The notes under the pieces were generated by a model. It was not told where the DNA came from and did no database searches. It saw only the letters and a program-made list of their open reading frames with translations. A program made the translations under genes and the position numbers. A stretch of DNA of 64,000 nt from positions 30,731,783 to 30,795,782 of the forward strand of contig OZ020269.1 in the NCBI GenBank assembly GCA_963971225.1, given 5' to 3'. Positions 11,250-23,633 of the stretch are shown piece after piece. Every line of letters starts with the position of its first letter. Position 1 is the stretch's first letter. This DNA is from Melieria omissa. Its lineage: Eukaryota > Arthropoda > Insecta > Diptera > Ulidiidae.

Positions 11250-12765
11250 GTGAATGAAAAAAATTATACACTTACATTTTTGCAACGAATTTGAACTCAA
11301 GGATTCATCAGATTGATGGAAAAAAATGCTTAGAAATGAGTCGAGTGTAGAGAGAATTGAGTATGTAGCGGCAGGCAGAAACAGAAGGCAACGTAGAGGA
11401 AATATTGAAAGAATTAACATAACTTCAAAGCAGTTTGTTAACTGCCAAGATGACAGGATGTGCTGGTGAAATAAAAGTCAGCAGTCAGTCATTGTGACGA
11501 TTGTGTATTTCTAAGTCAAAGAAGAAAGATAGAATAAATGAAGGGATAGAAGGCCAATGGTGTAAAGGAAACTTTTTAGTTTCTTTATGAAACTTTAGGA
11601 CGTGGTAGAGAGCACAGTTCCGTATGAAACAATTCCAACATCCTTGCGAACGCTGGATAGTAACAGATAGAAAGAACAAAGTAGATTTGTAGAGTTCACG
11701 TTCTCGAAGCAAATTGCACACTGGGATGGCAATGCATGCATTATGTCGTCTGATTGCTTTATCTCGTAGATGCAAATACCTTCTCGCTAACCGAAGCTGA
11801 GAGACCGCTTTCTTCATACTCGATGCTTTGAGAAAACACTCTGTAAATTCGCAAGATTCCACATTGAACCAATTCCTCATATTGGATATTTTCTGCATGG
11901 TTCTTCATTCACTTTAAAGTTTCTACAGTGTTGACGCCCACAATTCGGCGCTCTGGTCTAATCGAATTGCCTGCGTAAGCAGAAACCAACAAAAAATAAA
12001 AATTAATTTCATTTTTATAAACAAATAAATTTTATAATCAGCAAACAAAAACAAAAATTAAAAATAATGAAGTGTGAAAATACAAATATAAAAGAGAGAG
12101 AACTTTAAAATGAAGAAGAAGAAGATTTTATTTACTATTGCTAACAATATTTTTTGTTTCGACTTGAAAGATTCTCAAAAAAAGAATAATCCAAACCAGA
12201 ACCTGACAAAATCTCTATTAACATTAATCGACAAAAACATTTATTAGTCGCTTACAGTGAAATAAAAAAACTATGTCTACGTCAATATCGAATCCATATA
12301 AATATAATTTTCTGCCATGATTGACTAAGTGATTGGATACTTCGAGGCGAGTCGAGTCCTAATAGTTCAAATTACAAACATTTTATATGAACTGAACTGA
12401 AAATTAACATTCACTAAAAAGGGATTTTTCAAAATTCAATAAAGTACGAATGGTGAAGTAGGATTTTAGAAGTCTATTATTTCCAAAATGTTTGTAAGTA
12501 CTCCAAATAAAACAAATCCAACAAAGACTTTCCAGTTTGTCGAAAATCAAAATTAAAATTAATGAATTAAGGCAGCCACAGAGGGTTGGGTCAAATGCCG
12601 CCAGAAGTCTTTGTGATGGTGCCAAATCAGACGATTACGAGGAGTGGTTATTAGTTAAACACGATTTATAGTTAAAAATTAGGCAAAAGTGCCGATCGAT
12701 GAGTCAACTTATGCAGAACAAGCTAAATGTTCAATTAAAATGTAAGAAACTTATGTCATTTCGAT
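11250..12765. other. Intergenic stretch, no supported gene
   Basis: A 414-bp open frame on the minus strand (11485-11898) is present, but it has no signal peptide, domain or start context, so I do not call it a gene. The rest is AT-rich. Confidence 0.4.
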
Positions 12766-12769
12766 GCTC

Positions 12770-13285
12770 AATTCACTTTCAAGAACTCCAATGAAGATTT
12801 TGACTGGTCTTCATCAAAGACACAGATTTTTTGGAATCTCCGGTGACAGCGAAATTCAGTTGGCTTGCACGTTGATCACCATTTATGTCCTCACGACCGT
12901 TTTTAAATCCCATGTGCCATTGTTGAACTCTGCCACGGGACAAACAATCATCACCGCAAACTTGTAAATGTGTCGGTAAAATTTTTAACATTTAGAGGAA
13001 AACTTAATATTGAATCTTTTTTCGATGCTAACTTTTATATTGATGACACGAACATAAATACTTTCACCTCAGAAGCAATAGCTTCACTTTCAGCGAATCA
13101 AATATCATGAAACTTTGGCTGAGAACCGGCAAAGGATGTGTCTTTCAATGCACCAAGTCACATATAGGTGGCGCCACCAAAAAATGCCCTATTTTATAAG
13201 TTCTGTTGACTATATAATGCTCGTAATACTAAATTTTCTAGAAAAAAATGTCAAAGCTCGTCCATGCCCAAGTTCTGACTACCCT
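12770..13285 (-). pseudogene. Mariner-type transposase remnant (N-terminal helix-turn-helix part)
   Basis: The minus strand at about 12,800-12,970 reads CGDDCLSRGRVQQWHMGFKN then GREDINGDQRAS, the recognisable SRxxVxxWHxxFKxGREDxxDD block of mariner-family transposases. The catalytic domain is missing. The 5' end is probably near 13,285, where the minus strand reads GTCAGAACTTGGGCATGGAC. A second, more eroded copy lies at about 45,450-45,715. Non-functional. Confidence 0.7.
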
Positions 13286-13289
13286 AGGG

Positions 13290-14157
13290 TTATAGTTATG
13301 GTTTATACATAAAGAAGCTATGAAAAAAAGGGAACTAACTGTTGGTCTGATGGTTTCAAAATTTATAAAAACACTCAGAAAAGAAATAATGCGGCATTAG
13401 ATTCAATGGTTTTTCAGTTAAATGCACTGATTGCAAAAGATGTTTTTACTTAAAAAATTAACTGCTTTTAAAGATTTATAAATCATCAATCAAGTGCCAC
13501 AATTTTAGTCAACGTTATCAAATCTTTTGTTGCCAAATTAAACATTTGAAAATCAACCAAATGTATGAAATGGATTTTTAAATCATTTTTTTAATAAATG
13601 AATTAAATGATTGTTTTCAATGAATCATTAAAGAAAACTAAAATAAGTGATTAGTATTTGTTTTAGAAAAACAAATAAAAAACAATACAAATATTCAAAC
13701 ATTTACTACTCGTATAATATTTGCACTGAAAATCTAACGCTTTGCTTACAGTTTTCACAACTGATTGAGCATAGAAAAAAGTACCTTCAACTAAGATGAA
13801 AATGCACTGAAAAAGCAATAATTCACCTGATCAAGTGGAAAACGTATTTTGTTTCGCATGAACTTCGAACCATTGCGACATGGCCAGGTCGTTCGCGTAA
13901 GCGTTGAACTTTCAGTGAGATAACTATTCTTCACAAGAAACAATCAAAGTGATAGAATGCGCCTTCGATTAAATAAACAAATAGAGAAAGCACTGATGCA
14001 CGAAGTGGTAAAAGGGCACACATAGTAAACGCGTTTGAAGACAGGTTTTAGATCTACGAAAAAAATTAAGAAAGTTAAAAGTCTAAAATCTTAAAAAAAC
14101 AGCTAAAATATAGCACATGTTGCTTTGATTAAGTTGTTTCAAAAATAATTGTTAATC
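13290..14157. other. AT-rich intergenic stretch
   Basis: No gene, repeat or regulatory feature that I can support. Confidence 0.4.
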
Positions 14158-14165
14158 GCTCCAAC

Positions 14166-14329
14166 TAGTGGCGCACATAGAATTTCACTTGGGGGGGTGA
14201 GGTTTGCGTACAAATTTTGAATTTGTTGCTGTTAATTTTTAACCGAATACCATTCAAAACCATGTTTTGTACCAACAATTTTTGTGTTTGAGGGCGTTTG
14301 AACCCGAAACCCCCCTGCGTGCGCCACTG
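14166..14329. mobile_element. 164-bp hAT-type MITE
   Basis: The ends are inverted repeats (AGTGGCGCAC on the left, GTGCGCCACTG on the right) and the element is flanked by a perfect 8-bp duplication GCTCCAAC (14158-14165 and 14330-14337). It carries poly-G and poly-C tracts just inside the ends. It is far too short to encode transposase. Related degraded copies lie at 2,488-2,588 and about 51,065-51,180. Confidence 0.88.
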
Positions 14330-14339
14330 GCTCCAACCG

Positions 14340-15400
14340 CAGTGAGTCGCCATCATTCCAGATATTGCTATTCTAAATATTTACTATTCTAGAGAGCTAT
14401 TAAGTTGTAAAATATTAAATTGCTAAACTTTGTCCATAAACAAAACTGGTTTCAAACCTTGTTTGAACGTTAGTCACACCAAAGTGTAAATATGTATTTT
14501 TTTTATTTACAAAGTCTAATGTAAGTGTAATTTTTGAGGAATGGCTCTAATAAATCGGTTACTCACCTCTCGACAAAACTGAACATTTAGCAAGAAAAAA
14601 ATAGCAAATACTCTAAAAATTTGAATATTGGTTTCAAAACAAGTAATCTGTAAGCACCCAGTAAAATTCCCACAAAAAAAGGCCCCAACGAAAGGTGATA
14701 ATTGTCAAAATTAGTTGGTGAGTGAGTGAATTGTGAGATAAGTTTTTTTCAAACCTCTGATAAACAAAATACTTACGTGTATTTTTGTTATTCCAAACAT
14801 AGAGACACACGTGTATCTAATAATGTTTAAAGTTTAATAATCATTCAGCATCATCCATCCAAATGTTTTCCACTCCATCATACATTTCAAAATATTGACA
14901 ATTTCTTGTTGCTGATCTCTGCGTTTTCTCAGCTCGTTTGACCGCCTCAAAAGTTCCATTCACCAACTGTTCACTCAACAAAAAAAATTCCCCTTGTATT
15001 AAAATTTAAAATGAATGTCTTGTTGACTTCTTTTTTCTGCATTTTTTTGTTTTGCTTTTCGCTGTGCTTTGAACTCTTCTAGTTCCCATTTTAATTGTTG
15101 TTGTTTCGATTAAAGCGCGTTTTCGCTTAGTTCAGTTGTCAAACGAGACGGTTCGGTTTTTTTTCTCTGCATTTGTTTTGATTAGCGCGCAGAGCACTAT
15201 TACAAACAGCAAGCAAAAGTGAAGAGCGTCAGAAAAAAAATTTGCACGTAGACGCAACACAAAAGAAGAAGCAGCCAGCCGCAACGTTTACACCGCGCAC
15301 CCATCAATGACGCATTCGTAATGCTTGCGTTGGCTTTTTGTTGCTGCTCTCGCATCTCGGACTCGTCTGCCGCTTACACGCGGTCTTTCATTTTGCCACC
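14340..15400. other. Intergenic stretch upstream of the 15.5-kb gene
   Basis: AT-rich to about 15.1 kb. GC rises near 15,110-15,400 as the promoter is approached. No other gene seen. Confidence 0.4.
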
Positions 15401-15407
15401 TATAAAA
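15401..15407 (+). promoter_or_regulatory. TATA box of the 15.5-kb gene
   Basis: TATAAAA, 94 bp before the ATG, with TTCACA at 15429-15434 at the initiator position. The same initiator-like hexamer follows the TATA box of the 6.8-kb gene. Confidence 0.78.
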
Positions 15408-15500
15408 CATACCGCACGGGCGCTACAATTCACAGAACCAAAATCGAGTTCAATCAAAAAACGTCGCGTTCAACCACACAAACACACACACACAGTCGAC

Positions 15501-15893
15501 ATGAAGTACGTCCTCGCAGTGAGTTTGGCTTTGCTAGGCTGCTTGCTGGCCGCCAGCCACGCACTGCCCCTCGATCAGGAGCCACTGCAGGCAGAGACGC
15601 TGCATTCGGTGGAGCTGGCATCGGCGGCAGCTGCCGAGGACAGTGGCGAGCATAGGCGCGTGGCACGCGGCTTTGGTCGCTTTGGCCGCTTTGGCGGCGG
15701 ATACGGTGGCTATCCCGGCTTCGGCGGCGGCTATGGTGGCTATCCCGGCTTTGGCGGCGGCTACGGTGGCTATCCCGGCGGTTATGGCGGTTATGGCGGA
15801 TATCCTGGCGGCGGCTTCGGCGGCGGCTTCTCCAGTGCCAGTGCCAGTGCCAGTGCCTCGGCGGGCGGCTTTGGTGGTGGCTTCTATGGCTAA
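15501..15893 (+). CDS. Secreted Gly-rich propeptide with decapeptide repeats
   Basis: Encodes 130 residues. The signal peptide is about 1-21 (MKYVLAVSLALLGCLLAASHA). An Ala/Glu-rich pro-region (22-51) leads to RRVAR (52-56), a furin-type site. The mature chain starts GFGRFGRFGGG, then has three copies of the decapeptide GGGYGGYPGF (the last variant), a GGY/P section, an alternating Ser-Ala tract from a 6-bp DNA repeat (AGTGCC), and the end GGFGGGFYG. The ATG at 15501 gives the signal peptide; the longer upstream frame crosses the TATA box and cannot be coding. AATAAA is at 15986-15991. The RFGR at 60-63 resembles an amidation/processing motif (see findings). Function unknown. Confidence 0.9.
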   Translation: MKYVLAVSLALLGCLLAASHALPLDQEPLQAETLHSVELASAAAAEDSGEHRRVARGFGRFGRFGGGYGGYPGFGGGYGGYPGFGGGYGGYPGGYGGYGGYPGGGFGGGFSSASASASASAGGFGGGFYG

Positions 15894-15991
15894 GAAGCGA
15901 TATGAGACAACGAATTTAGTGTGTAACAAGTGTGTATACCTTTTTTGTATTCGAAAAGAAACCCAAATGGACAAAGTATTTAAGAAATAAA

Positions 15992-18900
15992 TTATTTTAA
16001 TTTAAAAGTACACAAATGTGCATCCTTTATTAAAGTTGGTGATTGCTCGCTATTATCCAGTGGCAGGAACAAATACAGAAGACTTACATTTTTGTATTTG
16101 AAAGAGTGCATACAACTTTCATTAAGTCAAAGCCTTGCAGAGCTTTACAGAACAACAAATTCCAGCTTCCACTTGTTATCACTTTCAGCGGAGTGGAAAC
16201 TCAAAGGGCGCGAGTCCTTGTTGCTAAAAAATTAAGGTCAACATCAAATGCCATTTCCGAACGATGACAGTGAAAAGGTACAATTGGTACAAGATGTGGT
16301 AAAAGAATCGTGAAAAATATATAATTTGGTTTTATAACTTTTGGCGAGATCAGATAAAACAGCATGAAGACAAGGTTCGTGTCCACTAAACTGAATCTGA
16401 GCCAAGCCAACTAATACAACCAACTATTTAGTACACATTTTAATATTTTTTTCTATAAATTTGTATTTTAAAGATAAGTTCAATGAAAAAAACTGCCATG
16501 ATAATCTTTTATGTTATTATTTTTATAGTCTTAAAATTTATTTTGTCTAATCATTACTGTGGAGTTCCAGTGAAAGGCACCTCGTGACATCTTTATTCTT
16601 CTGCGTTTAGATAGCGACTTCAATGTATGGAAGTATAAAAAGCAGTTCAGAGATAATAAAATGGCTTAGCAAATGTACAGCAATCAATTAGCGCAAACTG
16701 AACTGTTACTAAATTGTGGATCAAACAAAAAATGGTTCAATGTGAAATACGGTCGACCACAAAGAATATAAAGAATAGTTTTTCGTTGAATTTAGTCGAA
16801 GAAGCTCTTACAAAGCTTAAGAAATGAGACGCTTAAACTCAAACTCAAACGAGCAAAGAAAGAACATCAGGGATTCGAGATCAGTGTTAAAAATTAATAA
16901 CTTTAGTTAGTTGTCCTTTACAAACTAAAACATATGAGTATGACAAAAAATTTCAGCCAAAATTCCTACAATTCTTCACTTTGTTTCTTCTTAAACATCA
17001 GAAGAAGAAGAATGTTATTATAGCATTACAGTTATTTGACTACAATTCACACATCATCTATTTCGCCTCGTGGTGTTAAAATAATAGGTGACGATCATCT
17101 CATACGTCATCATTACTGCCACATTTGTTTTTAATAAATTTTTTGTTTTCGTAAATTCACTAAAAGTTGTTTTCTTCTTATCACATATTTATATAAAACT
17201 ATCCGACAACAATGCCTCGTGTAAATGAGCTTAAACTCTGACTACTTGTAAATAATCAAAACAAGTTCGCGCCTTAAGTCTTTTGTTCTGAGTGAATAAC
17301 TTTGAGCCTAAGCGGTCACGCTTATTTTGCGTTCTATATTTTTTGTCTCATCACTATATATTTCTATTTGTTTTGATAACATTTAGCAAGTTTAGCATTG
17401 CAAATTTGTGTCTAAAAAAATTATAAAAAAAATAGGAAAAACACAGCCAACCGAAACCAAGAAGGAATTCTGAACCAAAACCAAATGCTTCTCTTGTATG
17501 CTTGATTTCTTTCCTTTTTTTATACAGATTTGTACCATACAAATAATAAAAACTTGAATTTAGAATTTTTAATTTTTTTGTAATTTTTGTTTTTTTTTGT
17601 GTTTAATCATTTCAAATCGATTGCGTCCATTTGAAAACTAAAATAGAGAACATCTTTAGTTTATCTTAATTTATGACAAAAACTAATTACAATAAATCAT
17701 TTGCGTCAATCAATGTGACACAGCAGCTATGAAATTTGCAAGAATTTAACAAATCAAATAACACGTTGTCGTTTGAGGCAATTTCGTATGCAAAAATCAA
17801 TACTATTAACATATCTGCGCGCTGCTCGTTAATCTGTACCTTAGAACAGAAACTATACTCGTGACTTCGAAAACGGTTTTAATGTGAATAACCCAAAAAA
17901 AAAAACCAGCGAATAAGGTGAAAAATAAACAAATGAGCAAAAAATACATGTATTGGGTTTGGCTGATTGGTATTGGGTTTATTGCTGTTTGGCTCACCGC
18001 AATTTATGTTAAAGCAACAATTTTCATAATCAACGCCAAATTTGTTTTGCATATTTCTTCAAAAGAAAATAGGTGAATAAATAAAGGCTCATTATGTTTA
18101 TTAAATAATTCGTATATTACTTTTTTATTATAATTGAAATGTTGAGAGGGAACGTGTAGACTTTTGGTTTTGAGTTCAGTGTTTTGGTTTACTATATTTA
18201 TAAGTTGATATAGCTTCTCGTCGCCATGTTCACTGATGGATATTTTTGCATTTAATAATCGTTTAATTGCACATGTTTTTATAAGAAGGCAATGCTCAGT
18301 GTTTCAAGTTGAAATCGAACATACAACTTTAACTAAGTCAAAGTCAGTAACAAATCAAAAACAATTTGTCATGTATATTGACAGCAGATTAGGCGTTTCT
18401 CTACTAAACATACACACCTTAGACGCGATTAAAATGTTCAAGGGAAAACATTTAAACTTTTAGAAGCTTATGAGAAATTATCTCAAGCATACTGCGAGAT
18501 GCTATAGAAGACTTAAGCAAATCTAATCGACATACAAACATCAATATGGAAAATAGAAAGATAACCATGATGTTCTATTTTAGCACAGCATAGAGATTCC
18601 GAACTGTGATGAATTGGAACTGGAACTGAAACTAAATAAATTTTGAAAAAATAAAAAAATTCTGGCAGCTTACTTTCACATATTTCCATTTTCAGCATCA
18701 ACACTACTTATCTACACTATTTATCACCCACAACATTTGTCAAATCCAATATTTGAAAGGTTTTAACCTCCTTGTGTGCACCACTGTACAAATCGGAGTA
18801 TATCTCCCTAGCAGGTGGACTAGCAGGATTGTCACAAAGCACGAAAATCTCTCTTTCTTGAAAATATTAGCACTGAATACATAGAACCATCTACGTAGAC

Positions 18901-19390
18901 ATCTTCTAAATGTCATACATAGTGTATGCATCACTAGGAGGACAGTCAGATAACGAGATCAAGGCAACCATGTTTTATTTGCGTGAATTTGATACACAGA
19001 TGAAAGACTAGTTTAGGGTTTTTTGTCTTTAGATGTTTGTTATTTTTTGATCAGAAAACAATCACAGAAAGTAAAATATTTATTTTGTATTAAAGTGTTG
19101 GCTTCAACCACAAATAGAACCCGGTATCAAGCTTTTCTTCAGACTTGTGCCACGATGGCCACCAAAAAAGGCTCAACTATGTAAAATTGCAAAGAGTTGG
19201 AAGAAAAATTAGGAGCTTTTAAACTATTTAAACGAAAATTGTAAGTGCCGATTTTTAAAGGACTATCATGTGATGGATAGTGTAAGTGTTGATGCAGTCG
19301 AGTGGTCGACTGCCTTGTCTAATGATATTTTTCACTACTTTACTCGACTACTACTACTACTACACCGTGCGACACAAATTAAAAAAAAAA
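15992..19390. other. Long AT-rich intergenic stretch
   Basis: About 3.4 kb with no supported gene. All open frames are short and lack signal peptides or family motifs. Confidence 0.4.
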
Positions 19391-19940
19391 AATTTCACAT
19401 CGGAAAAATCTATATGGGCGTGAAACTAGATACTAAATTTCATAATTACTAAGTTACTAACATGGGCAACAATTAGGTAAATAAATAAATTAGAATATTT
19501 TACTTCATTATTGCAGTTTCCGCCTTTTTTCTAATAACTTTCGAACCAATAAAGTTAGAGTAATGAAATTTTGACACGTGATCAAGGAGATTTTGGGCTT
19601 AAACGTAGTTCCATTTCAAGAAAATTCTATATAAATTGTCAAGGATATAAAGGATTAAAATTTCAAAGGACCTTTTTCATATCCTATTTTTATAAATAGA
19701 TAAAAAATTCATTTTATTTAAATTCTTAAGCTTTTCCTCTTTTATTTGATATACATATTGCCATATTCTAACAAGGTTAAGTATTTTTAAAATTTGGTTT
19801 CTTTTTTATCCAGAAAATTCAAATTTTTTGAAGTTCTTTTAAAAGGACAAAGGATGTAGAAATGAAAACTGAGTACGCGGTATTACTATGTTTGGTCTCT
19901 AGTTTCATGCCCATATGGATTTTTTTTAGTGTGAAAAATG
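19391..19940. mobile_element. Inverted-repeat MITE, family 1 copy a
   Basis: Left end reads AATTTCACATCGG, then TATATGGGCGTGAAACTAGA. The right end on the reverse strand reads TTTTTCACAC, then CATATGGGCATGAAACTAGA. These form imperfect terminal inverted repeats of about 50 bp around an AT-rich, non-coding core. The element at 42,117-42,827 shares the TGAAACTAGA core, and the core includes a TTTTAAAAGGAC motif also found there. Confidence 0.65.
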
Positions 19941-20630
19941 CAGTTGCACGGTGTAATCATTACGTTCTCCTTATAAAATTATATCTTCTTCAGAACTCAA
20001 TAGTAGAGATATCTCTTATACTACGCACAAGATGTTTACCACAAACAAGTAGTCTTGTTTCAGCGGATACTGTATAGGAACTTTATATGATTTTGTTGTT
20101 TACCTTTTGATAAAAAAATACCCCAAATTTTTCATTGAAACAAACCATGCTTGAGATGTTGTCAAATTTGTTTTCCATTTGGTTAATTTATTATGTGGTG
20201 TTCCAATATCTGTTCGAGTGCCATCTGCCATTCCCGATAGATAATAACTTTGTATTATTATGTGTAATTGTTGGTGTTATCCTTGTTGTTTGAATTATCG
20301 TTGTAATTGTTTGAATGTTCCTTTGTATTATCCTTGTGCGTTATAACTTTGCAAGCAAGCAAATTTCGCAAAGTCAATTTAAGTGGAATAAACAGTTTGT
20401 CCAAATTTTGTTTTTTTTTACTACGACAACTGTTCGACCACAGCCAACGTTCACAAGCTCCGTATTCAACCGATTTGGCTACTTGTCACTTTTTCTTACT
20501 CTTACTACTTCATGGAAAGTATTTCGAGACAATTGAGACAATTAAAAAGGATTCGCAGAAGCAGCTGGAGGCGATTCCAAACTTAGCCTGTTGAAAGTGT
20601 TTTCAAGATTAAAGTTAACGTTGGAATATG

Positions 20631-21255
20631 TCGCACACCCACTTCCAAACTGACACAACTCAAAGTTTTTAATTTTCGGGTTAATGTGCCAACACTGTGC
20701 ACAATGTATCTGTCTACCAATAAGCAAAAGCTAAGTATATTTTGTTGTTATCTGTTGCCAAAAAATAGTTATGTCTGTCTTCATGTTGAGAAATTTCATG
20801 TTATTTGATCGCCGCAGCTCAATGCAAAAGAGCCCTAATTCACTTTTGACGAAAGAAATCTTTGTTGAATTTAAATGTAAGGAAAATTAAGGCAACTTTA
20901 GTTGTTATTTTCAAATCCAAAAATTATTGTCGTATTTTGAAAATGTTTTCTTTCAACTTTTTGACTGTCATTTATAATTTTTAAATTTAGCAAAAGTAAC
21001 ATAACTTAAAAAATGCGGTAATTATTGAATTAAAAGATAATTAAAAAAGTCACAAGTCAAAATTTTGAATGTTCTAGTGTATATTAAAAAATCTTTGTAA
21101 CCTATCCTAAAGTATAATCTGTAAGGATTTTCTACTAAATGGTATATAGTCTGTACGTTATTTTAAAAACATGTTTTTTTAGCTCAAAAACATTTTTTTG
21201 CGTTTTTTGAAAAAATACAAATTTTGAGTTGTGTCACTTTTGAAGTGGGTGTGCG
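20631..21255. mobile_element. Inverted-repeat MITE (TCGCACACCCACTT ends)
   Basis: Left end reads TCGCACACCCACTTCC, then CTGACACAACTCAAA. The right end on the reverse strand reads TCGCACACCCACTTCA, then GTGACACAACTCAAA. The terminal repeats are about 38 bp with few mismatches, and the core is AT-rich and non-coding. Length is about 625 bp. No clear target duplication was found, so the superfamily is not assigned. Confidence 0.75.
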
Positions 21256-21259
21256 ATGT

Positions 21260-22520
21260 GTATTGTTTGTAAAGAAGATTAATATGACTGAAAAAAAATT
21301 AATGTCAATGAATAACTGAATGGTTTTTGTTTTATTAAATGATTTTAAAATGTTATATGTATGACAACATATAAACCCTTCATACGCAGAATTTGGTCTA
21401 TAGGTTCATAGGGCTTGCTTGGTACCATCAATAAGTATGACGTCAGGAGGCAATCAAAATCATTGCCGCTCAAGTATTCCTTTGAACATAGTAATCCACG
21501 CTTCTGTTGTGCTAATCGTATTAAATATTAGTTCGGAATATATATATATCTACACTTATTTTGATGTATATTTATGTATGCTCATCAAATACAACACAGA
21601 TGAATTTAGTCGATAACAAATAAGATTTCGCCTGCGCTGAACATTTCATGCAGTCTTATTGGGGTTTTTAAACATCAACAAACGATTCCTCATACCAGCA
21701 TACAGCGAAATATATGCACAGATTTAATCATTCTAGATCATTTCAAGTGTTTTTAGCGAGACTCATTCGAATTAATACCAACACCATTACTCAAATGGTT
21801 AAGTTTAATGCCCAAAGTTGTTAATTTCAAGAACGTAAACAACGGCAACCGCAGTGGCCGCACTCAATTAGCTGAATCCATATCACGTAGTCTGAATACT
21901 GAGTTATCGAGAACTGTGCACATCTACACTTTGGTTTGCATGTGCGCGCAGACAGCGAAAGTAATGTAATGCCGGCTGCGAGGTAATTGCGAATGTATCT
22001 CTGGGCTGCCGTGTCTCGTTAACCGATTATGACAATAGTCAGCAGTCAGCGATAATAAGCTAAATGGTTTGCTCTGCCCCTCGCTGGCGTAGGTACCGTC
22101 CCCCGCTTCTGTGAAAACCACACGCAGTCTTTGCATTAACCCTGCAATGCAAAGAGTGGGTCGGCCATAAGCGCACTGGTATGAAACATCAAATTGAACT
22201 CAATGCAATTCAATTCAATTTTTTTGTAAACAAAATCAAGACTAGCAACTGTACGTGATGTTTTTTTAACAATTTTACTTCAGTATTTAAGGTTAAAGAC
22301 ATTTTGGAAAAGTCAATTAAAAATTCCCTAAAAATGTTCTTCAAGAAAACAATAAGTTTAAAATTATTTACTGCATTCAAGTGTTAATTGAAAACATGAA
22401 TTGCGAATTACAGAGAGGCTCGCACATCTGTAGCCGATCGCACTAATCTCATTTTCCACTCGGCGACGATTCTGTAAAACTTTTCATGTGCATAATTCAC
22501 CGACATTTCAGCGCAACGTT
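21260..22520. other. Intergenic stretch upstream of the 22.7-kb gene
   Basis: AT-rich with a more GC-balanced part at about 21,830-22,180. This part may be regulatory, but I see no specific site I can support. Confidence 0.4.
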
Positions 22521-22526
22521 GAAATA

Positions 22527-22534
22527 TATAAATA
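22527..22534 (+). promoter_or_regulatory. TATA box of the 22.7-kb gene
   Basis: TATAAATA, 131 bp upstream of the ATG. A second TATAAAAG at 22643-22650 lies only 15 bp before the ATG and is too close to serve. Confidence 0.7.
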
Positions 22535-22664
22535 ACCAGCAACAGGTGTGCACACGTTACAGAATTCATTCAGAGTGCACGCCCAACAGTTCGTTCTTCC
22601 AAGTCGCAAGTTTGTCTAAAATAAAAGAAAACAAAACCCAACTATAAAAGTGAACCCCTTAAAG

Positions 22665-23015
22665 ATGCGTTTTCTGCACGTTTTTCTCGCTGTGCTGGCT
22701 GTGATTGGCGCCGGGGTCCTGCTTGAGGCGAGCCCCATCGATGAGGATTACTACGCGGCGAATCCACTGACACAAGCCGAGGCACTGCTGGACGTCGATG
22801 GACAAGGACACGCAAACGAAGGCGAAAGGCTGACGCGGCAGTTCGGTTTTGGTGGCTATCGTGGTGGATATGGTGGATATCGTGGCGGCTATGGTGGATA
22901 TCGTGGCGGCTATGGTGGATATCGTGGTGGTTATGGTGGTTATGGTGGATATCGTGGTGGATATGGTGGATATCGTGGTGGTTATGGAGGCTATGGTGGT
23001 GGTTTCTTTGGCTAA
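22665..23015 (+). CDS. Secreted Gly/Tyr/Arg-rich propeptide with GGYRGGY repeats
   Basis: Encodes 116 residues. The signal peptide is about 1-22. The acidic pro-region (about 23-54) ends in RLTR (55-58) before QFGFGG. The mature chain is six copies of GGYRGGY plus GGY linkers, ending GGYGGGFFG. It is strongly basic because Arg is the only charged residue type. At DNA level this is a 21-bp minisatellite, prone to copy-number change. The ATG at 22665 was chosen because the only upstream in-frame initiator-like codon is a GTG. AATAAA is at 23100-23105. The pro-region motif QGHANEGERLTRQFG closely matches the minus-strand gene at 40.0-40.4 kb, so they are paralogues. GGY/GY-repeat secreted peptides include antimicrobial peptides of nematodes and spiders (established), but this is analogy only. 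Confidence 0.9.
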   Translation: MRFLHVFLAVLAVIGAGVLLEASPIDEDYYAANPLTQAEALLDVDGQGHANEGERLTRQFGFGGYRGGYGGYRGGYGGYRGGYGGYRGGYGGYGGYRGGYGGYRGGYGGYGGGFFG

Positions 23016-23633
23016 ATGCGATTCAAAGTGCAAAGACCGAATAATAATGTTGTTTATTAGAAATTATGGAATTAATGAAAAATTGTTAAATGAAAGTGAA
23101 ATAAAAAAGTATTAAAAAAAAACTAAAAAATTGATGCTTGTGATTTTATATGTGAAGAACAGTGGGAAAAATGTCGGCAAGGATTTCTATTATAAATGCT
23201 TTGTGGTTTATCTAGAAGGAACTGAGATAAGAGGACAGTAGTTTGAAGGAACAAGTTGTGAACGCACACTAAATATTACAAGTTAAGAGGAGATCGAAGG
23301 TAGTTAGGTGCTTTATAGTAATCAAGGAATTTTAACCTTTTCTTAGGAGAACTAATCACACCTACAAACATTGACTGTCATACTTATGAAGACTTAAATA
23401 CATAAATAAATGAAAGCTAACGCAAGACTTGACAACAAGATCCAATTTACTTAGTTTAAAGACGACTGGCAAAAAGCAGAGCAATTTAACTCAAAAATTT
23501 TGGATACTTAGAATAACTAATTCAGTTAGTAATTGACCATACCTTACCTGCCTCATGTCTACTACAACAATAACAGATTTTTTACTACAAAAAAGGATTT
23601 TGTGAAAAGCATCAATCATAAATCAGCTTCTAT

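Noticed and set aside
11485..11898. 137-codon minus-strand open frame
   Set aside because: No recognisable features, AT-rich flanks, no promoter-like context.
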